From JAGIBJ01 sp032119795 (GTDB lineage Bacteria > Actinomycetota > Thermoleophilia > Solirubrobacterales > Solirubrobacteraceae), in the NCBI GenBank assembly GCA_032119795.1, contig JAUMFO010000041.1:1-64000 (forward strand): DNA of 64,000 nucleotides, given 5' to 3'. The notes beneath the pieces were generated by a model that worked only from the letters and a program-made list of their open reading frames with translations, was not told the DNA's origin and did not search any database. Shown piece after piece: positions 16,939-25,882 of this stretch (position 1 is its first letter; each line of letters starts with the position of its first letter). The position numbers were made by a program, and so were the translations under genes.

Positions 16939-18164
16939 GCCGACAGGACCTCAGGGCGCTCGCCCTCCATAGCCGCGTGCGCCGACTCGCCGAGTTGAGC
17001 GTCGGACACGGCAGATAGGTCGAGCTGACCGGTCACGGCCTCCGTGACCAGAGCATCGCGGTACTCGCTGAGTCGGTCACGAAGCCGATCTAGAGCGAGG
17101 CTCGCGCCGCTGATTCGTCGGTCGAGGTCGTCGATCTCTGCGGCTACCGCATGCTGTTGTTCGGCATCGGGCAACGGGATGCGAACGGCGCGCAACATCT
17201 CGGCAGTCAAGTGCGTGTACCGCCCGGGACCATCGACAGCGAACGTCGACCGGTCAGACAGGACCCGGAGCATCCACATCGCGTACCGGGGCGACGCGCC
17301 GCGGATCGGCCGCAACCGATGTAGCGCCTTCTGGTAGTAGACCGGCTCTCCGATGTCGCTGCCAGGCCAGACCGCCGCACGACCTGGCTCGCCGCCCTCA
17401 CAAACCAGCAGGTCTCCGGGCCGGAGGGCGAACCGCGCACGATCTGCCGCGGAGAAGGTCATCCGCTTCAGATCGTCGAGCCGCATCGAGTTCCAGTGCA
17501 CGTTGGCGTTTCGCAGGTAGGGCGACGTGTCGGACGGATCGATGTTCGTCTGGTCGAGCATCTTTCCGAGCTGAACCTCGAACGCGTACGAGATGCGGCC
17601 CAGCGGCCAACGATCAAACTCGCGGCATGCCCTGTCCATCGCGGGCGCCACGAGCTGAGCTTGACCTCGGAGAGCCGTGATTTGTAGCTCTGAGATGCGC
17701 TCGCACTCGCGGTCGAGGAACTCGGCGACACGGCGCTGGGTCTCAACAGTGGGCCACAGCCACGAAACGGCACCCAGCGTGTCCGGGGACACCCGAGGCA
17801 TGCGAACGCCGTTCGTCGCAGCCACGGCCAGCTCGGAGAAGCTCGTCGACCGCATCACAAACGCGAGAAACGCGGACTCGACGCGGTGCGGACGAAACAC
17901 CACGAACTCCGTACTTCCCGTCATTGCCTCGTCGGCGCGAAAGGTCTTTCGTAGGTAGGGCCTGAGCTTTGCGTAGGCCACGTCGCCGGGCTCTATCGAC
18001 AGGGCCTCGCGAAGCTGATCAAGTTGACGATGGCGGTAACGACCCGTGGCGCCAGATTGAACATCCTCAAGATCGACATGCTTAGTTGCTGAGGCGGGGA
18101 CCTTCTCGGCGACGAGCCGAGCAACGTCCTTGAAGCGTGCTCGGTTCCATTCGTCGTAACTCAC
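16935..18164 (-). CDS. hsdS: type I restriction enzyme, S (HsdS) specificity subunit
   Basis: 409-residue specificity subunit with two variable target-recognition domains, one at each end, separated by conserved helical spacers. The first spacer (near 140-165, VETQRRVAEFLDRECERIS) and the C-terminal one (near 325-385, EQQHAVAAEIDDLDRRI...) have the usual coiled-coil form. The protein picks the bipartite DNA site for both methylation and cleavage; the site cannot be read from sequence. The GTG start overlaps the hsdM stop by 4 bases and the stop overlaps the next gene likewise. Confidence 0.93.
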   Translation of the reverse strand: MSYDEWNRARFKDVARLVAEKVPASATKHVDLEDVQSGATGRYRHRQLDQLREALSIEPGDVAYAKLRPYLRKTFRADEAMTGSTEFVVFRPHRVESAFLAFVMRSTSFSELAVAATNGVRMPRVSPDTLGAVSWLWPTVETQRRVAEFLDRECERISELQITALRGQAQLVAPAMDRACREFDRWPLGRISYAFEVQLGKMLDQTNIDPSDTSPYLRNANVHWNSMRLDDLKRMTFSAADRARFALRPGDLLVCEGGEPGRAAVWPGSDIGEPVYYQKALHRLRPIRGASPRYAMWMLRVLSDRSTFAVDGPGRYTHLTAEMLRAVRIPLPDAEQQHAVAAEIDDLDRRISGASLALDRLRDRLSEYRDALVTEAVTGQLDLSAVSDAQLGESAHAAMEGERPEVLSA

Positions 18165-20143
18165 GCGAGTACCTCGTCCAGAAGCCGGTGGATCTGGCCC
18201 TCGAGTTCCCGTAGTTCAGCTTTGATCTCGTCGCTTGGACGCGGCGGCGAGGACTTGTAGAACAGCCGGGTAAACGGGATCTCGTAGCCGATTCTGCCAT
18301 CGGGATCGTCAACCCAGGCGTCGGGCACGTGCGGCAGGACCTCGCGGTCGAGGTAGCTCTCGACGGGCTCCGCCAGAGGCACGTTTTCGGCGTCGCGCAG
18401 ATCGGAGTCGGCAACGAAGTGGCCGTTCTTGTCGGTGATCGGGTCAGCTTCTTGGTCGCGCACTAGGCAGCGACCGATCAGCGCCTTCAACAGCGGCGCT
18501 CCGGGTCTATCGATCGCTGGCTCGATCGCGGCGCGGATCGCTTGGCGGCAGGTGTCCTCCGCGTCAAAGCGCTTGGCGGGCATCTTGCGGAGCGCCGCGG
18601 CGATGGCCTCCCGCTGTTCCTCCAGCGCTGCGGCCGCCCCCATCTTCAGGCCAGCCAGGGGCTTGTCGTCCTCGACGCCTTCCCATGTGGCAGCGCCAAT
18701 CTCCCAGTATCCGCGCAGCGGCCGGTCGACGGTGATCGTGCGGTAGCCGAACTGCTCAACCGGCACCAACTTCACCCGCTCGTCGTCCTCGCGGAATGCG
18801 CCGTGAAGGCGCGTGATCTCGTCGATCTGCTCGTCGGAGATCAGCCGGCGCTTATCGCCCAGGCTCTTGCGCATCTTCACCCACGATTCACGCGCGTCGA
18901 CGAGCTGCACGACGCCAGCGCGGTCTGACGCCTTGCGGTTACTGAGCACCCACACGTACGACGCGATGCCGGTGTTATAGAAGAGCTGTTCAGGGAGCGC
19001 GACGATCGCTTCCAGCCAGTCGTTCTCCAGAATCCAGCGGCGGATCTCGCTCTCATTTGATCCTGCACCGCCGGTGAAGAGCGGCGAGCCGTTGTGGACG
19101 ATCGCGATTCGCGAACCGCCGCTGCCGTCAGCCGCCACCGGCTTCATCTTCGAGAGCAGATGCATGAGGAACAACAACTGGCCGTCGCTCTTGCGCGGGA
19201 GCCCGGCCCCGAAGCGTCCCGCGAAGCCGAGTTCCTCGTGCTCGGCACGAACCTCCTTCTCGACCTTGCTCCAGTCAACTCCGAACGGCGGATTCGCGAT
19301 CCCGTAGTCGAACCGCTGGCCCTTCTGCCCGTCGTTGGAGAGCGAGTTCCCAAACGCGATGTGGCTGGCATCGACACCCTTGACGAGCAGGTCACCCAAG
19401 CAGATGGCATAGGACTCGCCATTGAGTTCCTGACCAAACAGCTGCACATCGGCGTCGGGATTCGCTGCCCGAATGTGGTCGCGCGTCTCCGAGAGCATCC
19501 CGCCGGTCCCGCAGGCGCAGTCGAACACGCTGGGGCGGAAGCCCGGGTCGGTCAGGCGGTCGCCGTCGCCGTTGAGAAGCAGATTGACCATCAGCCTCAC
19601 GACCTCGCGCGGCGTGAAGTGCTCACCAGCCGTCTCGTTCGAGGCCTCGGCGAACTTGCGGATCAGCTCCTCGAAGATCGCGCCCATGTCTGCGTTGCTC
19701 ACATGGTCAGGACCGAGCTGAACCGAGCAGATCTTGCCGATCACCTGGTAGAGCAGGTTGTTCTCGTCGAGCTTGTCGATCTGCTGCTCGAACTCGAACT
19801 TGTCGACGACCTGGCGCGCCTGCGGCGAGTAGCCATCGACGTAATGGCGCAGGCTCGTCGCAACGTTGCCGGGATCGCCGAGCAGCTCGTGGAAGCGCAG
19901 ACGGAACGTGTTGTAAACCGGGAGACCAGCAACGCTAGACAGCACGCGCTCAGGGCGTTCGAGGTCGGCCACTTGAGGCGCCCGTGCGATCACGGCGTCG
20001 CGCGTGGGTTCCATGACGAGATCGAGCCTCCGCATCACGACGAGCGGCAGGATCACCTTTCCGTAGTCCGCGCGCTTGTAGTCACCGCGCAACAGCTCGG
20101 CGACGCCCCAGATCAGATTGGCGTGGTTGTTGATGTCGGTCAT
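18161..20143 (-). CDS. hsdM: type I restriction enzyme, M (HsdM) methyltransferase
   Basis: 660-residue N6-adenine methyltransferase. SAM-binding motif I is DCACGTGGM at 208-216 and the catalytic NPPF is at 284-287. The N-terminal HsdM helical domain (MTDINNHANLIWGVAELLRGD) is typical and fixes the start at ATG 20143; the open frame upstream to 20215 lacks similarity. It is the first gene of the operon hsdM-hsdS-GIY-YIG-hsdR-DUF4268. The upstream gap 20144-20296 presumably holds the promoter, where TTGTCA and TTGACC are seen but no convincing -10. Confidence 0.95.
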   Translation of the reverse strand: MTDINNHANLIWGVAELLRGDYKRADYGKVILPLVVMRRLDLVMEPTRDAVIARAPQVADLERPERVLSSVAGLPVYNTFRLRFHELLGDPGNVATSLRHYVDGYSPQARQVVDKFEFEQQIDKLDENNLLYQVIGKICSVQLGPDHVSNADMGAIFEELIRKFAEASNETAGEHFTPREVVRLMVNLLLNGDGDRLTDPGFRPSVFDCACGTGGMLSETRDHIRAANPDADVQLFGQELNGESYAICLGDLLVKGVDASHIAFGNSLSNDGQKGQRFDYGIANPPFGVDWSKVEKEVRAEHEELGFAGRFGAGLPRKSDGQLLFLMHLLSKMKPVAADGSGGSRIAIVHNGSPLFTGGAGSNESEIRRWILENDWLEAIVALPEQLFYNTGIASYVWVLSNRKASDRAGVVQLVDARESWVKMRKSLGDKRRLISDEQIDEITRLHGAFREDDERVKLVPVEQFGYRTITVDRPLRGYWEIGAATWEGVEDDKPLAGLKMGAAAALEEQREAIAAALRKMPAKRFDAEDTCRQAIRAAIEPAIDRPGAPLLKALIGRCLVRDQEADPITDKNGHFVADSDLRDAENVPLAEPVESYLDREVLPHVPDAWVDDPDGRIGYEIPFTRLFYKSSPPRPSDEIKAELRELEGQIHRLLDEVLA

Positions 20144-20296
20144 CGTTCGAGTCGTTCCCTGCGAGTCTCGACACGCCGCGCGTGCCTTCCGAACCCGTCC
20201 GGCGGTCCTACCCAACCAGTCGGTGCGGCACCGGTCAATCTGACAAGAAACGCGCTGGCCGGCGGACTCGCCGAGCAGCGCTGACCGAACGACCGG

Positions 20297-21130
20297 TCAC
20301 GTGCAGTCCGATGTCGCCTCAAACGACGCGTTCAGGACCCGCTCGCGAATCGCATCCGCCCCGCCAGTTTGGTCGAGCAGGGCGAGCGCCGTCGCTTTGA
20401 GCGCCGCCGCGCAAGCCGGCGAAGCCTTGTCAGCGGCGTTTGCGAAGTCGCTTGCCACAGCGTCGGGGTTGGCCGAGGCAGGATCGGCAAGCACCTCGTT
20501 CAGATACCCAGTCAGCATGGAGTTGATGTCCTTAAACGACGGGTTGTCGTAGTCGGGCTTCGCGGCTGCGGCCTTCTTTCTCGCGCGCTCGGCCTCTGCC
20601 TTCGCCTTCTGTCGGGCACGCCGCTCGGCGGCGACTTGGCGCCGGGCTCGCAAGGCACTCAGCTCGGTAGGCGAACGGCGCCGAGTTGCCTGGAGCTGCT
20701 TTGCAGGCGCAGGCTCTTGAGCCGCTTTGATCGCGTCGATTCTCAAGATGTTTTCCCCTAGCTTGAGGGACACCTCAACCGTCCATCGCCCGTCGTCTCC
20801 GACGGTGGTCGAGTCACCGTCGACCTCGACCAGCGCGCCCGGGTTCGACGTCCCTTGGACTTTGAACGTCTTCGTGCGGACCGTGCGGTCGCTCTCGGTC
20901 GTCACGCTCAACTCGGTCTGCGGCAGGTCGGTTGCCTCGGCCGGAAGCTTCTCCGACCGACTCGAAGTCTCCGACGCGTTGCCGCACGCCGCAAGCATGA
21001 CTAGCGCCAGCATCGGGACCAGCCGTGCTTTGGAGAAGCGAGACAGCAGGCGGAATGCGAACTGGTGGGGCGTCTCGGGCCGTCGTGATCCCGAGCGAAT
21101 GGTTCGGTCGCCGGAGAGCTGTTGCATCAT
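20297..21130 (-). CDS. lipoprotein with Ig-like/Big domain
   Basis: 277-residue predicted lipoprotein. A hydrophobic segment ends in the lipobox LAAC (Cys49), preceded by an unusually long basic N-terminus, so a start downstream of ATG 21130 is possible. Residues 75-130 resemble a bacterial Ig-like strand domain (VQGTSNPGALVEVDGDSTTVGDDGRWTV). A highly charged Arg/Ala/Lys helix (155-190), probably coiled coil, follows, and then a C-terminal helical domain with two cysteines. It lies upstream of and on the same strand as the hsd operon but is separated by 150 bases. Envelope-associated; function unknown. Confidence 0.7.
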   Translation of the reverse strand: MMQQLSGDRTIRSGSRRPETPHQFAFRLLSRFSKARLVPMLALVMLAACGNASETSSRSEKLPAEATDLPQTELSVTTESDRTVRTKTFKVQGTSNPGALVEVDGDSTTVGDDGRWTVEVSLKLGENILRIDAIKAAQEPAPAKQLQATRRRSPTELSALRARRQVAAERRARQKAKAEAERARKKAAAAKPDYDNPSFKDINSMLTGYLNEVLADPASANPDAVASDFANAADKASPACAAALKATALALLDQTGGADAIRERVLNASFEATSDCT

Positions 21131-21352
21131 TGCTTTCGGGTTGGGCCCGAGCGAAACGCTGCGTACCTAGTAGTCAACCCTAGCCGGGCACGGGTGACCA
21201 AATCCAGCAACGTTGAACCGCGTGCGCAGCTCGGGGACTAGTCATGTCAGGATTATCTTGCGGACCGCCCATCTCGGCCCGCGTGACCATCTCGGTCAGA
21301 GCGTCGGCTCCCCCACCGACTCCAACAGAGCAATGCAGGTGAGGGAGTAACA

Positions 21353-21643
21353 GTGGATCTAGTCGAAGCCGTTCGGACATGGTGGACGACCGAGTTGCCG
21401 TCTGAGACCGCGCTCCTGGAGGACCAGGAGTCGTTTTTCCGCGATAAAGCCGCGGAGATCTCGCTGCGGCGGGTCGCCCTCCAAGCCAGCGGTCTTAGCG
21501 ACGAAGCGGCGTTTGAGCAGGCCCTCAGGGAACTGCTTCCGAGCAGCACCGACCTCGACGACGCGTCAGCGTCGCCGCAGCAACTTGAGGCGCGGGCCGG
21601 CGACGCCTTCGATGGATGGATGACATGGCGCGCTTCGTCGTAG
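21353..21643 (+). CDS. small hypothetical protein
   Basis: 96-residue, acidic, helical protein not recognised. GTG start at 21353 with GAGG about 10 bases upstream. Its last codons overlap the start of the secreted protein that follows, indicating a two-gene operon. The 221 bases before it hold no gene I can support. Confidence 0.5.
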   Translation: MDLVEAVRTWWTTELPSETALLEDQESFFRDKAAEISLRRVALQASGLSDEAAFEQALRELLPSSTDLDDASASPQQLEARAGDAFDGWMTWRASS

Positions 21644-22245
21644 GGCTCGCGGCGTGCATCGCCTTGGCCGTTGCGGGCGCGCCCGCTCACGCCGCGCGCC
21701 CGGCAACCCCAGAAGAGGTCACGGCGTTTCAGGCGCTGACCGCGACGCAGGCTTGCCTCGACAACCCTCAGGTCTCGACCGTCAACCCGTTGTGGGCGAC
21801 ATCAACGGCCAGCTGCGAACCCGGAGAGCCGCGCTACGCCTTCTATGACGTCGCCGGTAGCTGGGAGACGTCGTTCGTAGCGCCCAACGAGCCACTCGCC
21901 GGATGCGAAGACAGCCAATTCGGGCCGCTCGTCGCGGCCGACTTCGGCATCTGCACCCTCGACATGACCCGCTACTGCAAGGATTTTAGCCAGCGCCGGG
22001 CACACGTCACGTTCCTCGAGAACGATTTGGGCTGCAAGCGTAAGAACCTGCGACGCATGATCGCGCGGGCCGTGAACGACGACGGCTACTTTCAAGACAA
22101 GCGATATTGGTGTCGCTGGGGCCAAGGCGGAACGACCGCGCACTGGATCGACGGCCAGCGCTACACCCCTGGGTTCTGCCTCCGCAAGTCCGACGAGGTC
22201 ACCGTCGAGTTCCTCGCCCGGGAGCTGCCGCGGAAGAAGAGCTAG
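21625..22245 (+). CDS. secreted cysteine-rich hypothetical protein
   Basis: 206-residue protein with a clear Sec signal peptide (MARFVVGLAACIALAVAGAPAHA, cleavage after AHA). The mature part contains seven or more cysteines, several aromatic residues and WCRWGQGGTTAHW, suggesting a disulfide-stabilised exported domain. I choose ATG 21625 over 21616 because the signal peptide then begins with MAR. It overlaps the upstream small gene by 19 bases. No family recognised. Confidence 0.65.
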   Translation: MARFVVGLAACIALAVAGAPAHAARPATPEEVTAFQALTATQACLDNPQVSTVNPLWATSTASCEPGEPRYAFYDVAGSWETSFVAPNEPLAGCEDSQFGPLVAADFGICTLDMTRYCKDFSQRRAHVTFLENDLGCKRKNLRRMIARAVNDDGYFQDKRYWCRWGQGGTTAHWIDGQRYTPGFCLRKSDEVTVEFLARELPRKKS

Positions 22246-22436
22246 CTCCGATCTTCGGCAGATCTGGAGACGGCGCCTCGGCAGACCGGAAACTGATGCC
22301 GCCGCAGATCTGCAGCGGGCGTTACAGACTGGCGAGTCCAGCACTCACCCCGCCAGCCCACCCACCGCCTGGATTGCAGATACGCGCTGCAAACCAGACC
22401 GAGGGTGACGCGCCAAGCATCGATACGGTTCCCGCC

Positions 22437-23156
22437 ATGAAACGCTTCGTGTTGTCTGCGGCCCTGCTGCTGAGCCTCGGTGGCGGCCAGCTCGCGTCGG
22501 CTGCCCTTCAGCCAGCCGCCCAGCCGCTCGCCACCCGTGCTGCCCCGGCTCCCGGCAAGGTCTCGCTCCTCTGCCTGCCGTCGGGCGAGTCGACGAACCG
22601 CAAGGCGAAGGTGAAGCCGAGCAGTTGCAACACGCTGGGGGCCGAGGACTCGTTTGCAGAGGCGGCGAACCTGGCGAAGCTGAAGTGGAAGCGCTGGGGC
22701 AAGTCGACGGCCACGGCGACGGGCATTGAGCGCGGCTTCCGCGAGCCGGCGTCGAAGATCAAGATCACGGTGACGGCCTCACGCCTGGAAGCCAACGACT
22801 GCGGCGGGAAGAGCTACACGCGGATCAAGGTGAAGTCGAAGTTCGGCACGCTGCGCCAGTCGCTGCCGGCCGTCTGCGACGAGGGCGGGGCCGCCGCGCC
22901 AGCCTCGTGCCAGGCCGACGGCGGCGGCGACATGAGCGAATGGACGCTGATCGTGACGAGCCTCACCGGCCTGGAATGCGCCGGCGCCCTCGACGTGATC
23001 AAGGTCTGCGCCGAAGCCAACGAGGTCCCGGACTGGACGGTCTCCGTGGCGTCGTCGACCGGCCCGGTGTTCACCAGCAAAGACGGCACCAAGAGCTTCG
23101 CCACCCAAGCGGCCGGCGGCTCGCCGAAGTGCGTGCAGGTGGTCTACGGGTACTGA
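22437..23156 (+). CDS. secreted hypothetical protein
   Basis: 239-residue exported protein with a standard signal peptide (MKRFVLSAALLLSLGGGQLASA). The mature part has two similar halves rich in Lys/Ser/Thr with paired cysteines (LLCLPSG...SCNTLG and CQADGGGD...CAGALDVIKVCAE). The ATG at 22437 is preceded by a TACGGT -10 box 7 bases upstream (22424-22429), so it is probably leaderless. No known family. The 191 bases before it contain only this promoter. Confidence 0.7.
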   Translation: MKRFVLSAALLLSLGGGQLASAALQPAAQPLATRAAPAPGKVSLLCLPSGESTNRKAKVKPSSCNTLGAEDSFAEAANLAKLKWKRWGKSTATATGIERGFREPASKIKITVTASRLEANDCGGKSYTRIKVKSKFGTLRQSLPAVCDEGGAAAPASCQADGGGDMSEWTLIVTSLTGLECAGALDVIKVCAEANEVPDWTVSVASSTGPVFTSKDGTKSFATQAAGGSPKCVQVVYGY

Positions 23157-23181
23157 CGCCGCCGACCGACTGAGCCGCGCT

Positions 23182-23625
23182 CTACAGGTCGACGACCTCG
23201 ATCTCGGGCCGACGCTCCACCAGTGCCTCGGCCACTACGCGTCGGTGGCACTCCGCGGGCTCGGCCTCCAGGCACATGAGCGCCGTCGGTGGTGCGGCGC
23301 CGGTGGCGATCTCGTCGGCGAGGGCGTCGAGCTCCTCACCGGCCGTCTGCTCGACGTATGCCGCGAATTCCTCGCGGCCGCGGGCAGTGCGGCCCGCGTG
23401 GAAGTGCACGCGAATGTCTGGCGGGGTACCGAGCGAGCGGCGGTGCTCGTAGATGATGCCGTGAGCGAAGAGGAACTCACCCAGGCGCGTCTTCGACATG
23501 CCGGCGCGGCGTGACTGCGGCCGAAAGCGCACGTCGAGCAGGCGCCGCACACCAGCGGCTTTGAGCTCAGCGACCAGCTGCTCCGGCGGGAGCGCTTCGT
23601 ACCCGACGGTAAAGAGCTTCGGCAT
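23182..23625 (-). CDS. DUF488 family protein
   Basis: 147-residue DUF488 protein. It has the family start MPKLFTVGYEAL, the LLDVRFRPQSRR segment and the C-terminal CLEAEPAECHRRVVAEAL motif, with the conserved cysteines and CHR. The family has no settled biochemical role. The ATG at 23625 is 7 bases after a TAGCGT -10 box (23638-23633, minus strand), supporting a leaderless start. It is divergent from the NERD-domain gene. Confidence 0.88.
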   Translation of the reverse strand: MPKLFTVGYEALPPEQLVAELKAAGVRRLLDVRFRPQSRRAGMSKTRLGEFLFAHGIIYEHRRSLGTPPDIRVHFHAGRTARGREEFAAYVEQTAGEELDALADEIATGAAPPTALMCLEAEPAECHRRVVAEALVERRPEIEVVDL

Positions 23626-23709
23626 GAGAACCACGCTAGGGCGACGCTTGGGCGTCCAACTTCCACGCCCAAGCTCAAGCCGCCGCAGACCAAGCCCGAG
23701 TCTCAGATC

Positions 23710-24426
23710 GTGGAGAGCCGTCGGTACCCGAAGTCCGTTCCGCCTCCGACGAGCCCCACCCAGGCAGTACCAACCACCCGACCCGTCCTCGGAGACGCCC
23801 CACAGGTTGCCGGCGAGTCGGCCCGACAAGAACACGACCGCCGACGCACCAAGCGGCTCGCACGGGATCGCGACCACTACGGCCAGCTCCTGGGCACCGT
23901 CGTCAGCCAGCTCAACACGCCGTCCCACGAGACGGCGTGGGCCACCGGAGCTGGCGGTGAGGAGAAGCTCGCCGAGTGCCTCGCCAAGGCATGTGGCCCC
24001 GACGTGATCCTGTTCCATGACCGCCGCTTCCCGGGCCGCAGGGCCAACGTCGACCACCTCGCCGTCACACCCCGCGGCGTCTGGGTCATCGACACCAAGC
24101 GCTATCGCGGCGACGTCCACGTCGAGCGCAAGCTCCTGCGCCCACCGAAACTGACGATCGCGGGCCGCGACCAGACGAAGCTCGTCGACGGCGTTCGGCG
24201 CCAGGCCGACCATGTCGCCGAGTTGCTCGGGGTCGACGTAACCGCGGCACTGTGCTTCGTGGACGCAGACCTTCCGCTCGGGGGACTCGGGTCGGCCGGA
24301 GACGTTCAGCTGCTCTCGCCACGACGTCTCGCCAAACAGCTCAGGCGCTCCGGGCCCGTGAGTGCGGAGACGCGAGCCGACCTCGCCACCAAGATTGATG
24401 CTGGGTTGCCGGGTGCGCGACACTAG
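23710..24426 (+). CDS. NERD (nuclease-related) domain protein
   Basis: 238-residue protein. Residues 75-190 form a NERD domain: GAGGEEKLAECLAK (conserved glutamate), ILFHDRRFPGRRANVDHLAV (conserved Asp) and GVWVIDTKRYRG (D-x-K), the PD-(D/E)XK-related core. The N-terminal 70 residues are basic and disordered; related actinobacterial proteins often have a zinc-like N-terminus that is missing here. It starts at GTG 23710. It sits next to a HIRAN-domain gene (24437) on the same strand and opposite DUF488. Likely a DNA-acting enzyme; not shown. Confidence 0.75.
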   Translation: MESRRYPKSVPPPTSPTQAVPTTRPVLGDAPQVAGESARQEHDRRRTKRLARDRDHYGQLLGTVVSQLNTPSHETAWATGAGGEEKLAECLAKACGPDVILFHDRRFPGRRANVDHLAVTPRGVWVIDTKRYRGDVHVERKLLRPPKLTIAGRDQTKLVDGVRRQADHVAELLGVDVTAALCFVDADLPLGGLGSAGDVQLLSPRRLAKQLRRSGPVSAETRADLATKIDAGLPGARH

Positions 24427-24436
24427 CTCCGCACCC

Positions 24437-24829
24437 ATGAGCTACTTCGATCACCTCAGCGATCGCCACGTCAACCCGGTCGACGCCGTCGACGGGCGCG
24501 GGGCGGCATACCTGGCGGTGGTCGGGGAGTCGTTCTACCGGCGCGCGCTGGGTGCCCTCTCCGACGGGCACTTGGGGACGACCTTTACCCAGGCGCTGCT
24601 GGTGCGGGAGCCGGCCAATCACTACGACCCCAACTGCGTCGCGGTGGTGTCGCTGGATTCGCGGGTCCTTGGGCACCTGAGTCGCCAGAACGCTCGGCGC
24701 TTCAGCCACGCGCTGGATCGCCTCGGGCGGCCGGTACTCGTCGACGCTGAGATCCGCCGCGACAGCCTCGATCACGACTACAACCTCGTGCTGCGCGTCG
24801 ACTACGCGGTGCTCAGCGGACACCGGTAG
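24437..24829 (+). CDS. stand-alone HIRAN domain protein
   Basis: 130-residue protein made almost entirely of a HIRAN domain (YLAVVGESFYRRAL, ALLVREPANHYDPNCVAVVS, VLGHLSRQNARRFSHAL). HIRAN domains bind 3' ends of single-stranded DNA in repair proteins such as HLTF. The ATG at 24437 is preceded by TAGCTC (24424-24429), 7 bases upstream, overlapping the end of the NERD gene. Association with NERD hints at DNA-damage handling. Confidence 0.78.
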   Translation: MSYFDHLSDRHVNPVDAVDGRGAAYLAVVGESFYRRALGALSDGHLGTTFTQALLVREPANHYDPNCVAVVSLDSRVLGHLSRQNARRFSHALDRLGRPVLVDAEIRRDSLDHDYNLVLRVDYAVLSGHR

Positions 24830-24864
24830 CGCGGCCACCGGGCCACGCCAGCCTCAAACGGTCC

Positions 24865-25644
24865 TCACTTCGACCCGCAGCGCAGCTCGCGCAGCGGCGC
24901 GTCCTCGCGGAGCGGTTCGGGCTCCGTCATCCCGACGAACACGGCGAGCATGCCGCGGGCAGTGGTGAGGTCGTCGGCCTCAGAACTCGGGCGGTAGCGA
25001 CGCACCAGCGTGGCGCCCTCGATGAGCTGCGCCACGGCGTCGGCGATATGGAGCGTGGTGACGCCCGACTGGACGCGGCGACCGGTGTGGATGAGCCCGC
25101 GCGCGTACAGCGGCTCGTAGAGCTCGAGTTCGCGCTCGCGAAGCCGCAGCAGGCGACGGCCAACCCCCGAGGAACGGTCGCAAGCGGTGACGGCCAACAG
25201 GTTGGCGCGCTCGCTGAGGTTGGTCGGGTCATCGGTGGCTCCGGGCGAGTAGGCATCGAGATCACCGACGACCGCATCGACGAGCGGGCCGAGGTGGCCG
25301 AGCGCCGCGGCACGGTCAAGCGCCCGAACGTAGGCGTCCCGCACCACCAGGGTCGTCTCGATCACCCGGTGCTCGATCTCCTCGACCACGAGTTCCAGCA
25401 GCCGCGCCCGATCAAACGACCACTTTTGGCCGCGTCCCGCCAGAACGCCGCCCCCCGGGACGTCGCCTTCGGCGTCGCTGAAGAGGCGCGCGAACTGGTA
25501 TCTCACGCTCGACGAGGAGTACCCAAGCTTCTCGCCGACCCGCTCCGGGGTGACGGCTTGCAGCAGCTCCGCCTCCGGCAATTCGTCGATCACCGTGAGC
25601 ACGGCCTCCAGAAGCGCCCGCCGACGCTCGAGATCACCGTTCAA
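24865..25644 (-). CDS. TetR-like transcriptional regulator
   Basis: 259-residue regulator. The N-terminal helix-turn-helix (TPERVGEKLGYSSSSVRYQFARL, about 32-54) is followed by an all-helical ligand domain. The protein is longer than usual for TetR (about 200) because of a linker with GDVPGGGVLAGRG. The start is taken as TTG 25644 because no ATG or GTG in frame precedes the HTH. Two inverted repeats at 25658-25690, directly upstream, are likely its own operator. The target gene is not evident. Confidence 0.65.
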   Translation of the reverse strand: MNGDLERRRALLEAVLTVIDELPEAELLQAVTPERVGEKLGYSSSSVRYQFARLFSDAEGDVPGGGVLAGRGQKWSFDRARLLELVVEEIEHRVIETTLVVRDAYVRALDRAAALGHLGPLVDAVVGDLDAYSPGATDDPTNLSERANLLAVTACDRSSGVGRRLLRLRERELELYEPLYARGLIHTGRRVQSGVTTLHIADAVAQLIEGATLVRRYRPSSEADDLTTARGMLAVFVGMTEPEPLREDAPLRELRCGSK

Positions 25645-25657
25645 CGCATATCGGCAT

Positions 25658-25690
25658 GGAGAACAGCATTCTCCACACTCTTAGCAGAGT
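25658..25690. promoter_or_regulatory. two adjacent inverted repeats, probable TetR operator
   Basis: GGAGAA-5 nt-TTCTCC at 25658-25674 and ACTCT-4 nt-AGAGT at 25677-25690, immediately upstream of the TetR-like gene start at 25644. The position suits autorepression. Confidence 0.45.
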
Positions 25691-25734
25691 GGTGCTAACT
25701 GAGTTGACGACTGTGCCACCAGACAGCACCCTGG

Positions 25735-25793
25735 TGCCGTGCTAGTCGCTCCGGAACGGTCTCGGGGGAAATCGCTTCCGGAGCGGCGGCACA
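25735..25793. other. strong stem-loop in intergenic region
   Basis: A perfect 9-bp arm GCTCCGGAA (25748-25756) pairs with TTCCGGAGC (25776-25784) around a 19-nt loop. Outer segments GTGCCG and CGGCAC lengthen the structure. It lies downstream of the minus-strand membrane gene at 25883 and could end its transcript. No T-run follows in either direction. The rest of 25691-25882 shows nothing else. Confidence 0.4.
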
Positions 25794-25882
25794 GCTCTAC
25801 CCGGTTGCGGCGGCCCGCATGCCACGCGCGCTAACGGCCAACACCCACGCCGACGCCGCCGTCGACGAGCACATGGATCGCC

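Noticed and set aside
19094..20284. 396-residue frame opposite hsdM
   Set aside because: Shadow of the methyltransferase gene.
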